This document shows, in pieces, positions 1-8,355 of a DNA stretch of 64,000 bases. How positions within the stretch are numbered: the first letter of the stretch is position 1; every line of letters starts with the position of its first letter. The notes below the pieces were generated by a model. The model was not told the DNA's origin, searched no databases, and saw only the letters and a list, made by a program, of their open reading frames with translations. Source of the stretch: Pseudomonas libanensis (GTDB taxonomy: Bacteria; Pseudomonadota; Gammaproteobacteria; Pseudomonadales; Pseudomonadaceae); the NCBI RefSeq assembly GCF_001439685.1, contig NZ_JYLH01000002.1:558001-622000 (forward strand), given 5' to 3'. The translations under genes were made by a program, and so were the position numbers.

Positions 1-3000
1 CGTCTTGCAGGTTGAGGCTGCGCTGGGCCTCATCACACAGCTCAGCCAGGGCTTCGTGACTGTCTACCTGGCGCTGCCAGAGCACGGATTCACCCACAGG
101 CGCGCTGTAGTGCTGTTGCCAGCCCTCAGCGCCCGGCTGATAGCGCAGGCGCAAGCCGTCATGGTGGTTGAGCAGTTGCTGCAACGCGGCGTCCAGGAAC
201 GCCGCCACGATTGGCTCGCGCGGTATCAGCAACAACGACTGGTTCCAGTGCTGGCGCTGGGGGATGTCCTGGGCGAAGAACCAATGCTGCACCGGGCTGA
301 GGGCCGCCTGGCCCTGGGCTGCACCCTGGTCGATCGTGGTGTGCAGGCGCAGGCTGGCGACTTGCGCCAGGCTACGCAGGGTCTGGTGCTGGAACACGTC
401 CTTGGGGCTGAGGCTGATGTCGGCCTGGCGTGCCCGGCTGACCACCTGCATGGACACGATGGAGTCGCCGCCCAGTTCGAAGAAGTTATCGTCCAGCCCC
501 ACCCGTTCGACCCCGAGTACCGTTTGCCAGATTGCCGCGAGGGCTTTCTCCGTGTCGCTTTGCGGTCCGACGTGCTGCCGGGTCGATGGTGAGCTGTCGA
601 TGGCTGGCAGGGCCTTGCGGTCGAGCTTGCCATTGGGGGTCAGCGGCAAGCGTTCCAGGAACAGCAAATGGTTGGGCACCATGTAGGCCGGCAACACTTG
701 CTTGAGGGCAGTCTTGAGGGTTTCGCGCAAGACTTCCTGAGCCTTGGCATCCCCCTGCAAACTCGCCTCGGCAGGCACCAGGTACGCCACCAGTTGCTGA
801 CCGCCCGGGCTGTCCTGGACCAGGACCGCCAATTCGCGTATCCCGGGCTGGCGCAACAGCTGAGCCTCGATTTCGCCCAGTTCGATACGAAAACCTCGCA
901 CCTTGACCTGATGATCGATACGGCCTTGGTACTCCAGAACGCCGCCGTCCTGGTAGCGCACCAGATCGCCCGTGCGGTACAGACGTTCGCCCTGCGTGGA
1001 GAACGGGTTGGGCACATAGCGCTCGGCGGTCAGGGCGGCGCGCCCGAGGTAACCACGGGTAATCCCCGCCCCTGCCAGGTAGAGTTCGGCGCAGACACCT
1101 TGAGGCACAGCCTGTAGCCGGGCATCGAGCAGATAGCTCGCGGTATGGTTGACCGGTCGGCCAATATTCGGGCGACCACCGGCGTTACGCCGGGTATAAG
1201 TGGAATAAGTAGTGTCTTCAGAGGGCCCGTAAAGGTCGTAGACATGCTCGACTCCAGGCAGCTGATAGAGAGCCTCCACCAACGCCTGTTTCAGTGGTTC
1301 GCCGGCCAGGTTGATGATGCGCACGCCGGGAGGAATCTGCCCCGTACGCTCAAGCGCAGCAATCGCCGATGGCACGGTATTGATCAAGCGCACTCGATCC
1401 CGGGCCGGCAGATCCGGCAATTGCAGGGCATTACGGGCAATGATCAGCGAGCCGCCGGCGGCCAGGGTCACAAACAGTTCCCACACCGACAGATCGAAAC
1501 ACACCGACGTCGAGGCCAGCACGCCCTGCACATCTTCACGGCTGTAGACCCGCTGCGACCAGTCGATCAGCGCCAGCACGTTACGATGTGCAATCGCCAC
1601 ACCCTTTGGCTTGCCGGTGGAGCCCGAGGTGTAGATCACGTAGGCCAGGTTGTCCGCAGTCACCGCCGTAACCGGCTCGATCTCAGGCCAGGGCGCCAGC
1701 AGCGTTGCCAGTTCATCGAGCAATATCAATTGCGTACCGGGGACGGTCGGCAGGGTTTGCGCCACGGCCTGCTCGGTCAGCAGCAACAAGGCACGACTGT
1801 CTTCGAGCATGTAGGCCACACGCTCGGCCGGGTAGTCCGGGTCGAGCGGCACATATGCACCACCGGCCTTGAGCACCGCCAGCAACGCCACCAGCAACGC
1901 CTCGGAACGGGCCATCGCCACGCCGACGCGCACTTCCGGCCCCACGCCATGCTTGATCAGCAGATGCGCCAGTTGATTGGCCTGCCGGTCCAGTTGCGCA
2001 TAGGTCAACTCACGTACGCCGAAGGTCACCGCCAGCGCCTGCGGGGTTTGCCGCGCCTGCTCGGCAATGCGCTGGTGGATGCACTGTGTCTGGGGGAAGC
2101 TGTCGTGACGGGGGTTCCAGTCATGCACGATGCGCTGGTATTCGTCCTCGTCCAGCAACGGCAAATCGCCAATGGCCTGCCGGGAGTCGGCCACCATGCC
2201 CTGCAACAGCCGCAACCAGTGGCGCGCCATGCGCTCGATGGTGGCAGGCTCGAACAGGTCATCGGCGTAGGTCAGCGCGGCATGCAGGGTGCCTGATTGT
2301 TCATAGGTATCCAGTGTCAGGTCAAATTGCGTGGTACGGCCTTGACGCTGCACCAGGCTCAGTTCCAGGCCCGATGCGGTGCTGACCGTGGAAATATCCG
2401 CCACCTGAGGCTGGTGGTTGTACATCACCTGGAACAGCGGGGTGTGGCTTAAGCTGCGCTCGATATTCAGCGCTTCAACCAGCCGTTCGAAGGGCAGATC
2501 CTGATGCGCCTGGGCACCGAGGGCCGCTTCCTTGATGGTCGCGAGCAATTGGTCGACAGGGGTTTGCCCGTTCAATTCAGTGCGCAGTACCTGGGTGTTG
2601 ACGAAGAAACCAATCAAACCTTCGACTTCACTGCGGTTACGGTTGGCGATCGGCACGCCGACGCGGATATCGCCCTGGCCGGTATAGCGATGCAGCAGCA
2701 CATTGAAGGCGCCGAGCAGCAACATGAACAAGGTGACGTTGTGTTTTTGCGCGCAACTGCGCAGTTGCGCAGCCAGCGCCGGATCAATCGCGAAGTTATA
2801 CCGCGTGCCTTGATAGCTGGGCATCGCCGGGCGCGGATGATCGGTCGGCAGTTCCAGCACCGGATGCTCATTGCCCAGGCGCGCCTGCCAGTATTGGAGT
2901 TGACGGGCCTGCTCGCCCGCTTCCAGCCAGCGTCGCTGCCACAGGGCGTAGTCGCTGTACTGGATCGGCAGCTCGGACAGCTGCGGCGTTTCGTTGCGCT

Positions 3001-3616
3001 CATGGGCGTCATAGCAACGGATGAACTCATCGATCAGCACGTTCATTGACCAACCGTCGGAGACGATGTGGTGCAGCGTCAGCAGCAGCACGTGTTCCTG
3101 ATCGGCGAGTTTGAGTAATTGCACGCGCAGCAGCGGGCCGTGTTCCAAGTCGAATGGCAACAAGGATTGGCGGGTAGCGGCGTCGTTGACGGCCTGCTCG
3201 CGCTCGGCGGCGGGCAAGGCGCTGACGTCCAATTGCTCGACCGCAAGCGACGGCTCTATCGCCACTTGCACCAGATGCTCATCGGCCTGGCGTTGGAACA
3301 CGGTGCGCAGGGTTTCGTGACGCGCCACCAGGCTGGCGAATGCTTGTTCCATCGCTGGCAGGTTCAGCGCGCCGATCAAGCGCACCGCGCCGGGCAGATT
3401 ATAGGCGCCGCTGGCCGGGTCCAATTGCCAGAGAAACCACATGCGCTGCTGTGCGTAGGACAGCGCCTGGCGGTCCTGCGCCTCTACCCCTGCCGGAATC
3501 GGAAACCGGGAAAACTCCACGCCCTCTTTCTGCAAGGCTTGCAGGAACAGCTGGCGTTTTTCCAGAGGCAGCCCGATAAACCGGCGAGCAAGTTTCAAGG
3601 AGTCTTCAGCATTCAT
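1..3616 (-). CDS. Non-ribosomal peptide synthetase, pyoverdine side-chain type (N-terminal part, cut by window edge)
   Basis: Large modular enzyme that assembles a peptide; 1205 residues are visible and no stop occurs before the window edge. Order seen: condensation domain (about 1-440, HHxxxDG motif as HHIVSDG near 184), adenylation domain (about 500-985, core TSGSTGKPKG near 670, FDLSVWELF, YGPSE), carrier domain with GGDSI phosphopantetheine serine near 1052, then the start of an epimerisation domain (WFF...QHWNQSLLL). The nine specificity residues I read are D-L-W-N-N-A-L-T-Y, close to an alanine signature remembered as DLFNNALTY. With the E domain this suggests D-Ala (inference). The N-terminus (MNAEDSLKLARRF...FPIPAGV) resembles pyoverdine synthetases such as PvdI. 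A PvdS-like promoter lies upstream. The ATG at 3616 is the first in frame with the family N-terminus. Lipopeptide synthetase is the alternative. Confidence 0.85.
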   Translation of the reverse strand, partial: MNAEDSLKLARRFIGLPLEKRQLFLQALQKEGVEFSRFPIPAGVEAQDRQALSYAQQRMWFLWQLDPASGAYNLPGAVRLIGALNLPAMEQAFASLVARHETLRTVFQRQADEHLVQVAIEPSLAVEQLDVSALPAAEREQAVNDAATRQSLLPFDLEHGPLLRVQLLKLADQEHVLLLTLHHIVSDGWSMNVLIDEFIRCYDAHERNETPQLSELPIQYSDYALWQRRWLEAGEQARQLQYWQARLGNEHPVLELPTDHPRPAMPSYQGTRYNFAIDPALAAQLRSCAQKHNVTLFMLLLGAFNVLLHRYTGQGDIRVGVPIANRNRSEVEGLIGFFVNTQVLRTELNGQTPVDQLLATIKEAALGAQAHQDLPFERLVEALNIERSLSHTPLFQVMYNHQPQVADISTVSTASGLELSLVQRQGRTTQFDLTLDTYEQSGTLHAALTYADDLFEPATIERMARHWLRLLQGMVADSRQAIGDLPLLDEDEYQRIVHDWNPRHDSFPQTQCIHQRIAEQARQTPQALAVTFGVRELTYAQLDRQANQLAHLLIKHGVGPEVRVGVAMARSEALLVALLAVLKAGGAYVPLDPDYPAERVAYMLEDSRALLLLTEQAVAQTLPTVPGTQLILLDELATLLAPWPEIEPVTAVTADNLAYVIYTSGSTGKPKGVAIAHRNVLALIDWSQRVYSREDVQGVLASTSVCFDLSVWELFVTLAAGGSLIIARNALQLPDLPARDRVRLINTVPSAIAALERTGQIPPGVRIINLAGEPLKQALVEALYQLPGVEHVYDLYGPSEDTTYSTYTRRNAGGRPNIGRPVNHTASYLLDARLQAVPQGVCAELYLAGAGITRGYLGRAALTAERYVPNPFSTQGERLYRTGDLVRYQDGGVLEYQGRIDHQVKVRGFRIELGEIEAQLLRQPGIRELAVLVQDSPGGQQLVAYLVPAEASLQGDAKAQEVLRETLKTALKQVLPAYMVPNHLLFLERLPLTPNGKLDRKALPAIDSSPSTRQHVGPQSDTEKALAAIWQTVLGVERVGLDDNFFELGGDSIVSMQVVSRARQADISLSPKDVFQHQTLRSLAQVASLRLHTTIDQGAAQGQAALSPVQHWFFAQDIPQRQHWNQSLLLIPREPIVAAFLDAALQQLLNHHDGLRLRYQPGAEGWQQHYSAPVGESVLWQRQVDSHEALAELCDEAQRSLNLQD

Positions 3617-3671
3617 TTCTTCGAATCCGGGGCAATAGGCGGGAAGCACAAAGGCACGTCGTCCCTATAAA

Positions 3672-3694
3672 ACGAACCGGAAGGGGAAAAATTA
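3672..3694 (-). promoter_or_regulatory. Candidate PvdS-type (iron-starvation sigma) promoter
   Basis: On the minus strand TAATT is followed after 15 bases by CGT, preceded by GC and followed by TTTTATAGG. This is close to the iron-starvation box TAAAT-N15/16-CGT used by PvdS-type ECF sigma factors (one mismatch). The CGT lies 55 bases upstream of the NRPS start codon, a sensible distance. The match is by eye only. Confidence 0.5.
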
Positions 3695-3774
3695 GCGCGG
3701 GATGAATGGCGTCGAGCGAGCTGTCATCAAGGGTTACACCAATCTCAGGTAAGGCACGCGAAGCCAAGCTAGCA

Positions 3775-3812
3775 TTGACGAACACCACTTTTTGCAACTA
3801 CATTTAGTTACA
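3775..3812 (+). promoter_or_regulatory. hicAB promoter with overlapping palindromic operator
   Basis: A sigma-70-like promoter TTGACG (3775-3780), 18-base spacer, TACATT (3799-3804) lies just before hicA. A 20-bp inverted repeat, TGCAACTA-CATT-TAGTTACA (3793-3812, 7 of 8 arm bases paired), covers the -10 element. That is the position expected for autoregulation by the HicB antitoxin. Seen in sequence; the regulator is inferred. Confidence 0.5.
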
Positions 3813-3825
3813 CGCAGGGAACGCC

Positions 3826-4077
3826 GTGTCCAAAAATGAAAAGCTGCTCGCCAAACTGCTCAATGAGCACATGGCATTTACCTGGCCCGAGCTCGTCACA
3901 CTGTTACGACGGCTCGGATACACGCAGATTGAAGGGGCCGGAAGCCGGGTCAAATTCGCCATCGGCGACCCCAGTGCAATGATCACGTTGCACAGGCCTC
4001 ACCCCGGCAACGAACTGAAGCACTACATTCGTCGCCAAATCATCGAACAATTGAAATCAGGAGAACTGATTCAGTGA
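3826..4077 (+). CDS. hicA: HicA-family mRNA interferase toxin
   Basis: 83-residue YcfA/HicA-type toxin, expected to cleave mRNA during translation when its antitoxin is lost. It shows the dsRBD-like pattern WPELVTLLRRLGY...GAGSRVKF...ITLHRPHPGNELKHYIRRQIIEQL. It belongs to the longer subgroup with GSRVKF where short HicA proteins have GSHH, so the usual catalytic histidine position is changed; the HRPHP histidines are present. Start is a GTG at 3826 with AGGGA five bases upstream. The stop overlaps the hicB start (GTGA), as expected for a coupled toxin-antitoxin pair. Confidence 0.85.
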   Translation: MSKNEKLLAKLLNEHMAFTWPELVTLLRRLGYTQIEGAGSRVKFAIGDPSAMITLHRPHPGNELKHYIRRQIIEQLKSGELIQ

Positions 4078-4439
4078 ACAACCAGCTGAAACACAATGGC
4101 TATATCGGCTCCATCGAAGCCAGCCTTGAAGACAACTGCCTGTTTGGCAAGGTCCTGTTCATCAAGGCATTGGTGAGCTACGAAGGTAAAACCGTCGCAG
4201 AACTGGACGCCGCCTTCCGTGAAGCGGTGGACGATTACCTCGCGACCTGCCAGGCCCTCGGGCAAACGCCGGAGAAGCCCTGCAAGGGTTCATTCAACGT
4301 GCGCATCGGGCATGACCTGCACTTGGCAGCAGCCCTGGCAGCAACCCGTAAGAAAGTGACGTTGAATGATCTGACGCGCCAAGCGTTGAGCGAGTTTCTA
4401 CAACATCATTACCCAGAGCCATGCCCGGCGATAGGCTGA
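4074..4439 (+). CDS. hicB: HicB-family antitoxin
   Basis: 121-residue antitoxin pairing with the upstream HicA toxin. The N-terminal half has the partly degraded RNase H-like HicB fold (NGYIGSIEASLEDNCLFGKVLFIKALVSYEGKT, then ELDAAFREAVDDYLATC). The C-terminus carries a ribbon-helix-helix-like DNA-binding segment (KVTLNDLTRQALSEFLQ). Start is GTG at 4074, overlapping the hicA stop by four bases, so translation is likely coupled. It probably represses the operon through the palindrome at 3793-3812. It ends next to a convergent MFS gene. Confidence 0.87.
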   Translation: MNNQLKHNGYIGSIEASLEDNCLFGKVLFIKALVSYEGKTVAELDAAFREAVDDYLATCQALGQTPEKPCKGSFNVRIGHDLHLAAALAATRKKVTLNDLTRQALSEFLQHHYPEPCPAIG

Positions 4440-5612
4440 CTAGCCCAACCGTCGGTAACCCAGCACCGCCGAGCCCAACACCACTGCCCCCGCCGCCAAT
4501 GCCACCCAGAACCCGCTGGCGGCGCCGAAGTGGTCGATCATCCAACCGGAGCTGGCGGCGCCGATGGCCACACCGATGCTCAAGCCGGTGATCAGCCAGG
4601 TCATGCCTTCGGTGAGGCGGCTGGGCGCGACGATCTGCTCGACCATGGCCATGGACACGATCAAGGTGGGCGCGAAGAACAGGCCGGAGATAAAAATCGC
4701 CGCGGCCAGGCCCGGAATATTGCTCACCAGTAACAAAGGCAAGGTCGTCACCGCCGTGGCCACGCCGCAGTACAGGAACTGCCGGGGCAACGGTGCCTTG
4801 AGCTTGAGGGCACCAAAGGCCAGCCCGGCCAGGCATGAACCGATGGCATACACCGACAGCACGATACTCGCCGCCGCCGGCTGGCCCTGATGCTGGGCGA
4901 ACGCCACGCTGACCACATCCACCACGCCGACGATCACACCCATGGCCAGCAGCAGGACCATCAGGATCAGCACCGAGGGCGAAGCGATCAGCCAGCGACC
5001 GTGCGCATCGTGGTGTGCGTGGACCGGTGGCTCGGTCTGCCGCTGCAATACAAAGGTGGTCACACCTATGGCCAGCAATACTGCCGCCACCAAGGGCCCG
5101 GCTTCAGGAAACAGCACCACGCTCAGTCCCACGGAGATAGGCGGCCCGATAATGAAGCACACCTCATCGAGCACCGACTCCAGGGCAAACGCGGTTTGCA
5201 GCCTGGGCTGGCCACGGTACAGCTCGGTCCAGCGTGCCCGCACCATGGCGGACATGTTCGGCATGCAACCGGCCAGCGCGGCAAACAGGAACAGCGTCCA
5301 GTTCGGTGCCTGCAAGCGCGTACACAGCAGCACCATCAACAGCGCCCCGCCGCCGATCAACGCGGCAATCGGCAATACCTTGCCCTGGCCGTAGCGGTCC
5401 ACCCAACGTGAAACTTGCGGCGCGCAGAACGCCGTAGCCAGGGCAAACACCGCCGCCACCGAACCGGCCAGGCCATAGCCGCCATGCACCTGGGACAGCA
5501 TGGTGATCAGGCCGATGCCGGTCATTGATATCGGCATGCGCGCCAGCATGCCGGCGAGCACAAAGGCCCGGGCACCGGGGACCTGGAATAATTCGGCGTA
5601 GGGGTTTGCCAT
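4440..5612 (-). CDS. MFS efflux transporter
   Basis: 390-residue major facilitator superfamily permease with about 12 hydrophobic segments, in the drug:proton antiporter style (LAGMLARMPISMTGIGLITML at the N-terminus, VSRWVDRYGQGKVLP in the loop after TM2, a motif-A-like segment). I use the ATG at 5612 (MANPYAEL), which has AGAGG upstream. A further upstream ATG at 5723 would run the coding region through the operator palindromes and is unlikely. It is divergent from a TetR-family gene, with two operators between them, so expression is probably derepressed by a ligand of that regulator. Substrate unknown. Confidence 0.8.
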   Translation of the reverse strand: MANPYAELFQVPGARAFVLAGMLARMPISMTGIGLITMLSQVHGGYGLAGSVAAVFALATAFCAPQVSRWVDRYGQGKVLPIAALIGGGALLMVLLCTRLQAPNWTLFLFAALAGCMPNMSAMVRARWTELYRGQPRLQTAFALESVLDEVCFIIGPPISVGLSVVLFPEAGPLVAAVLLAIGVTTFVLQRQTEPPVHAHHDAHGRWLIASPSVLILMVLLLAMGVIVGVVDVVSVAFAQHQGQPAAASIVLSVYAIGSCLAGLAFGALKLKAPLPRQFLYCGVATAVTTLPLLLVSNIPGLAAAIFISGLFFAPTLIVSMAMVEQIVAPSRLTEGMTWLITGLSIGVAIGAASSGWMIDHFGAASGFWVALAAGAVVLGSAVLGYRRLG

Positions 5613-5671
5613 CCTGCTTGACCTCTTGCTTGAAGCCCCGGGCTTGCTATCTGAAGCGATCAGGGCAGAAT

Positions 5672-5720
5672 ACATACGGTGCGTATGTGGCAGATCATGC
5701 TTTACATACGCAGCGTATGT
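5672..5720. promoter_or_regulatory. Two perfect palindromic operators in the TetR/MFS intergenic region
   Basis: ACATACGGTGCGTATGT (5672-5688) and ACATACGCAGCGTATGT (5704-5720) are perfect inverted repeats (7-bp arms, 3-bp spacer). Their centres are 32 bp apart, three helical turns, placing both on one DNA face between the divergent MFS and TetR genes. This is the layout of a TetR-family operator controlling both promoters. Confidence 0.85.
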
Positions 5721-5744
5721 CAATCACCCAGCGAAGAGACTTCC

Positions 5745-6332
5745 ATGAGCCGAGCCCGTGCCGAAATGATCGAAGCCACCCGCGCCCGCCTTATAGCCAG
5801 CGCGCGCCGAGCCTTCGCCACCCAAGGCTATGCCAATACATCGATGGATGACTTCACCGCCCAAGCCGGGCTGACACGCGGTGCGTTGTACCATCATTTT
5901 GGTGACAAAAAAGGCTTGCTGGCGGCCGTGGTCGCCCAGCTCGACAGGGAGATGGACGAGCGCTTGCAACGCATCTCGGAGCAGGCCGCAGAACCCTGGA
6001 GCGGTTTTTGCGAACGCTGCCGAGCTTATCTGCGCATGGCCCAGGACCCTGAAATCCAGCGCATCGTGTTGCAGGATGCGCCGGCGGTGCTGGGCAATAC
6101 CGGCCCCCAACAAGATTGCGTCGAATCATTGCGCCAATTGCTGGAGGCTTTGATGCAGGCCGGGTTAATGCCTCAGGCCCCCAGCCAAGCGCTGGCGCAG
6201 ATGATCAACGGCAGCCTGGTCAATACCGCCTTGTGGATTGCCCGGGATGACCACCCGGGCACGCGGCTGGAAGAAGCCTTGCAAAGCCTGGAGCTACTTT
6301 TGCGCGGGCTGAGCCTCAAACCAAGCGCTTGA
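5745..6332 (+). CDS. TetR/AcrR-family transcriptional repressor
   Basis: 195-residue repressor. The N-terminal helix-turn-helix reads ARLIASARRAFATQGYANTSMDDFTAQAGLTRGALYHHFGDKKGLLAAVV (about 12-60), the TetR signature; the rest is the all-helical ligand-binding and dimer domain. The ATG at 5745 (MSRARAEM) is chosen because GAAGAG lies just upstream and an earlier ATG would read through the operators. It is divergent from an MFS pump and its 3' end overlaps the convergent MATE gene by 17 bases. It likely represses itself and the pump by binding the paired palindromes at 5672-5720. Confidence 0.85.
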   Translation: MSRARAEMIEATRARLIASARRAFATQGYANTSMDDFTAQAGLTRGALYHHFGDKKGLLAAVVAQLDREMDERLQRISEQAAEPWSGFCERCRAYLRMAQDPEIQRIVLQDAPAVLGNTGPQQDCVESLRQLLEALMQAGLMPQAPSQALAQMINGSLVNTALWIARDDHPGTRLEEALQSLELLLRGLSLKPSA

Positions 6333-7671
6333 TCTGCTTATGCCGCCACACCAGCCGGTAGTACAGAGTCTGCAGCACCAGCATCGCCAGGTAGGTGACC
6401 GGGAAGGCCATCCACACCCCTTCCAGCCCGAAGTGGGCGTTGAACAGGTAAGCCATCGGCAGCTCCACGCAGAGCACGCAAAAAATCGAGATCGCCACCG
6501 GCATCAGCACCACGCCACTGGCGCGCATGATGCCGCCGATCACCGCCTGGAATCCAAACACCAGGATGCTCCAGAGCATGATGTGCAGCAGGTGTTCGGC
6601 CCTGACCCGTGCGCTGTCGTCGGTGATGAACAGCCCCAGCAGCCAGTGCGACAAACCGTAACCGAGCACGATCAGCGCACCGGTCAGGCACAGGTTGATC
6701 ACCAACCCGGTGCGCAGGATCGGCCCGATGCGCTCCAGGCGCCCGGCGCCAATCGCCTGGGCACCGAGGATCGACGCGGTAATCGCGATCGACAGCGCCG
6801 GGAACTGCACATAGTTGACGATCTGCGTGACCGCACCATAAGCCGCCGTGGCCTGGGAGCCGTGGCCGTTGACCAGGGCCAGGATGACCAATTCCGACAA
6901 CGACAACACCACCATCTGCAAGCCCGTCGGCAGACCGATACGCAGGACCTTGCCGAGGATCACCCGGTCCAGGCGCAAGGCCGCGAGCAACTGGCGATCC
7001 GGCGCCATCACATGGTTTTTATGCCGCAGGCGCAGGACCAGGAACAGCATCGCCAAGGCGTTACCCACCAACCCAGCGTACACCGCACTCTGGATGCCCA
7101 TGGGTGGCAGGCCGATCCAGCCGCGGATCAGCGCCGGGGTCAGCACCAAGCCCACCAGGGTCGAGACCATCAACGCCAGCAGCGGCGAAATCGTGTCGCT
7201 GACCCCGCGCAGCAATTGGGTATAGAGGATGAAGACCAGCAGCAACGGCATGATCAACATCATCATCTGGGCGTAACCCACCGCATCGTCGAGCACATCC
7301 AACGGCGTACCCAATGCCTGCAAGGCCGGACGCGCAAACAGGCTGCCCAGTACCGCGGCGCTCAGGCCCACCAGCGCGCCCAACGTGAGAGTGGCGCCAG
7401 TAATTACTTTGACCAGCCCCGTCTCCTGGGCGCCCCACGCCTGGCCGATCAATACCGAAGCGCCCGCCCCCAGGCCGATCACCAGGGCGATAAAGAAAAA
7501 CACGATGGGGAACATCCCCGACACCGCCGCCAGCGCCTGGGTGCCGAGCATCTGCCCGACATAGATGCCGTTGAGGGTGCCGGAAAAGCTTTGCAGAAAA
7601 TTGGACAGCACCATGGGTGCCAGAAAGATCAGATAGATCTGCCACAACGGCCGTTGCTGGGTAACTTCCAT
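6316..7671 (-). CDS. MATE-family multidrug/cation antiporter
   Basis: 451-residue polytopic inner-membrane protein of the multidrug and toxic compound extrusion family (MatE repeats). Typical segments are PMVLSNFLQSFSGTLNGIYVGQMLGTQALAAVSG at the N-terminus and IGLPTGLQMVVLSLSELVILALVNGHG at the start of the second half. It exports drugs or cationic compounds by Na+ or H+ antiport (family knowledge). The ATG at 7671 matches the family N-terminus; an upstream in-frame ATG at 7839 lies inside the DUF2239 gene. It starts 22 bases after that gene's stop on the same strand, so the two form an operon. Confidence 0.85.
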   Translation of the reverse strand: MEVTQQRPLWQIYLIFLAPMVLSNFLQSFSGTLNGIYVGQMLGTQALAAVSGMFPIVFFFIALVIGLGAGASVLIGQAWGAQETGLVKVITGATLTLGALVGLSAAVLGSLFARPALQALGTPLDVLDDAVGYAQMMMLIMPLLLVFILYTQLLRGVSDTISPLLALMVSTLVGLVLTPALIRGWIGLPPMGIQSAVYAGLVGNALAMLFLVLRLRHKNHVMAPDRQLLAALRLDRVILGKVLRIGLPTGLQMVVLSLSELVILALVNGHGSQATAAYGAVTQIVNYVQFPALSIAITASILGAQAIGAGRLERIGPILRTGLVINLCLTGALIVLGYGLSHWLLGLFITDDSARVRAEHLLHIMLWSILVFGFQAVIGGIMRASGVVLMPVAISIFCVLCVELPMAYLFNAHFGLEGVWMAFPVTYLAMLVLQTLYYRLVWRHKQIKRLV

Positions 7672-7693
7672 GCTGGTTCGAGTCCCGGAGTGA

Positions 7694-8266
7694 TTAGGCT
7701 GGGAAGGCATTGCGCGACAGCCAGCCCAGGTACGTCTGCACGTCCGCCGGCCAGTGCGCGATGTGGTGCAAGAAGCCGGCCCTGTCCTGGGCAAACAGCG
7801 CGCGCGAGGCGTCTTCAAAGCCCGGCAGGTTGCCGCCAATGGCGTTCATGAAGCGATAGCTGGCCTCTTTGGCCTGGCGCAGTTGATCAACACTGGCGTG
7901 GGCCGTGCGCGCTTCATCCACCAACCGGCGCAGGGCCGCCGACGCACCGCCGCGCTGCTGGCCGAGCCACTCCCAATGACGTGGCAGCAAGGTCACTTCG
8001 CGAGCGACCACGCCCAATTTCGGACGGCCTACCGAGGGCATGGCAGGTGGCTCGTCGTCGCTTTCGACCGGGGCCGGAGGCTGCGGCGCGTAACCCGCTG
8101 GCCACGGGTAATCGATCTGTGTGCCGGTAATGTCATCGAAGACCAGAAAGCTACCGGCGGGCAACGCCTGAGCGGCAAGGGCCTCAGCCACATCGGCATA
8201 GGTGCCGGCGGCGATGCGTTGATGGCCCGCGAAAGCTGTGCATAGGGAAAGGTTTTGCGTAGGCAT
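7694..8266 (-). CDS. DUF2239 family protein
   Basis: 190-residue soluble protein of unknown function matching DUF2239: the N-terminal TAFAGHQRIAAGTYADVAEA, the SFLVFDDITGTQIDYPW block, and the central GRPKLGVVAREVTLLPRHWEWLGQQRGGASAALRRLVDEAR region. The central part looks like a DNA-binding or ribbon-helix-like motif (LLPRHWEWL), so a regulatory role is possible but unproven. It precedes a MATE pump in a two-gene operon. Direct repeats of TTACCCGG lie just upstream of its start and may be a regulator site. The fold of the rest is not recognisable by eye. Confidence 0.75.
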   Translation of the reverse strand: MPTQNLSLCTAFAGHQRIAAGTYADVAEALAAQALPAGSFLVFDDITGTQIDYPWPAGYAPQPPAPVESDDEPPAMPSVGRPKLGVVAREVTLLPRHWEWLGQQRGGASAALRRLVDEARTAHASVDQLRQAKEASYRFMNAIGGNLPGFEDASRALFAQDRAGFLHHIAHWPADVQTYLGWLSRNAFPA

Positions 8267-8272
8267 GGCTTA

Positions 8273-8306
8273 TTACCCGGATATTATTTGTTTTACCCGG
8301 GTTATA
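8273..8306. promoter_or_regulatory. Paired TTACCCGG direct repeats upstream of the DUF2239-MATE operon
   Basis: TTACCCGG occurs at 8273-8280 and 8293-8300, exactly 20 bp apart, in AT-rich flanks; the second is part of the palindromic core ACCCGGGT. The nearer copy begins six bases upstream of the DUF2239 start codon, so it could act as an operator. No regulator gene is obvious nearby other than the IclR gene. Confidence 0.4.
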
Positions 8307-8355
8307 TTAGACTGAATTGGCCGACTTGCAAGAATCTTTTTGCGGGCGCAATTGC

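Noticed and set aside
3778..3806. A second TAAAT...CGT pair on the minus strand as PvdS promoter
   Set aside because: The spacing is 21 bases, outside the usual 15-17, and it overlaps the hicAB promoter.
6340..7851. A 503-codon plus-strand frame opposite the MATE gene
   Set aside because: Composition rich in His, Gln and Arg, typical of an antisense frame in GC-rich DNA; the MATE protein is clear on the other strand.
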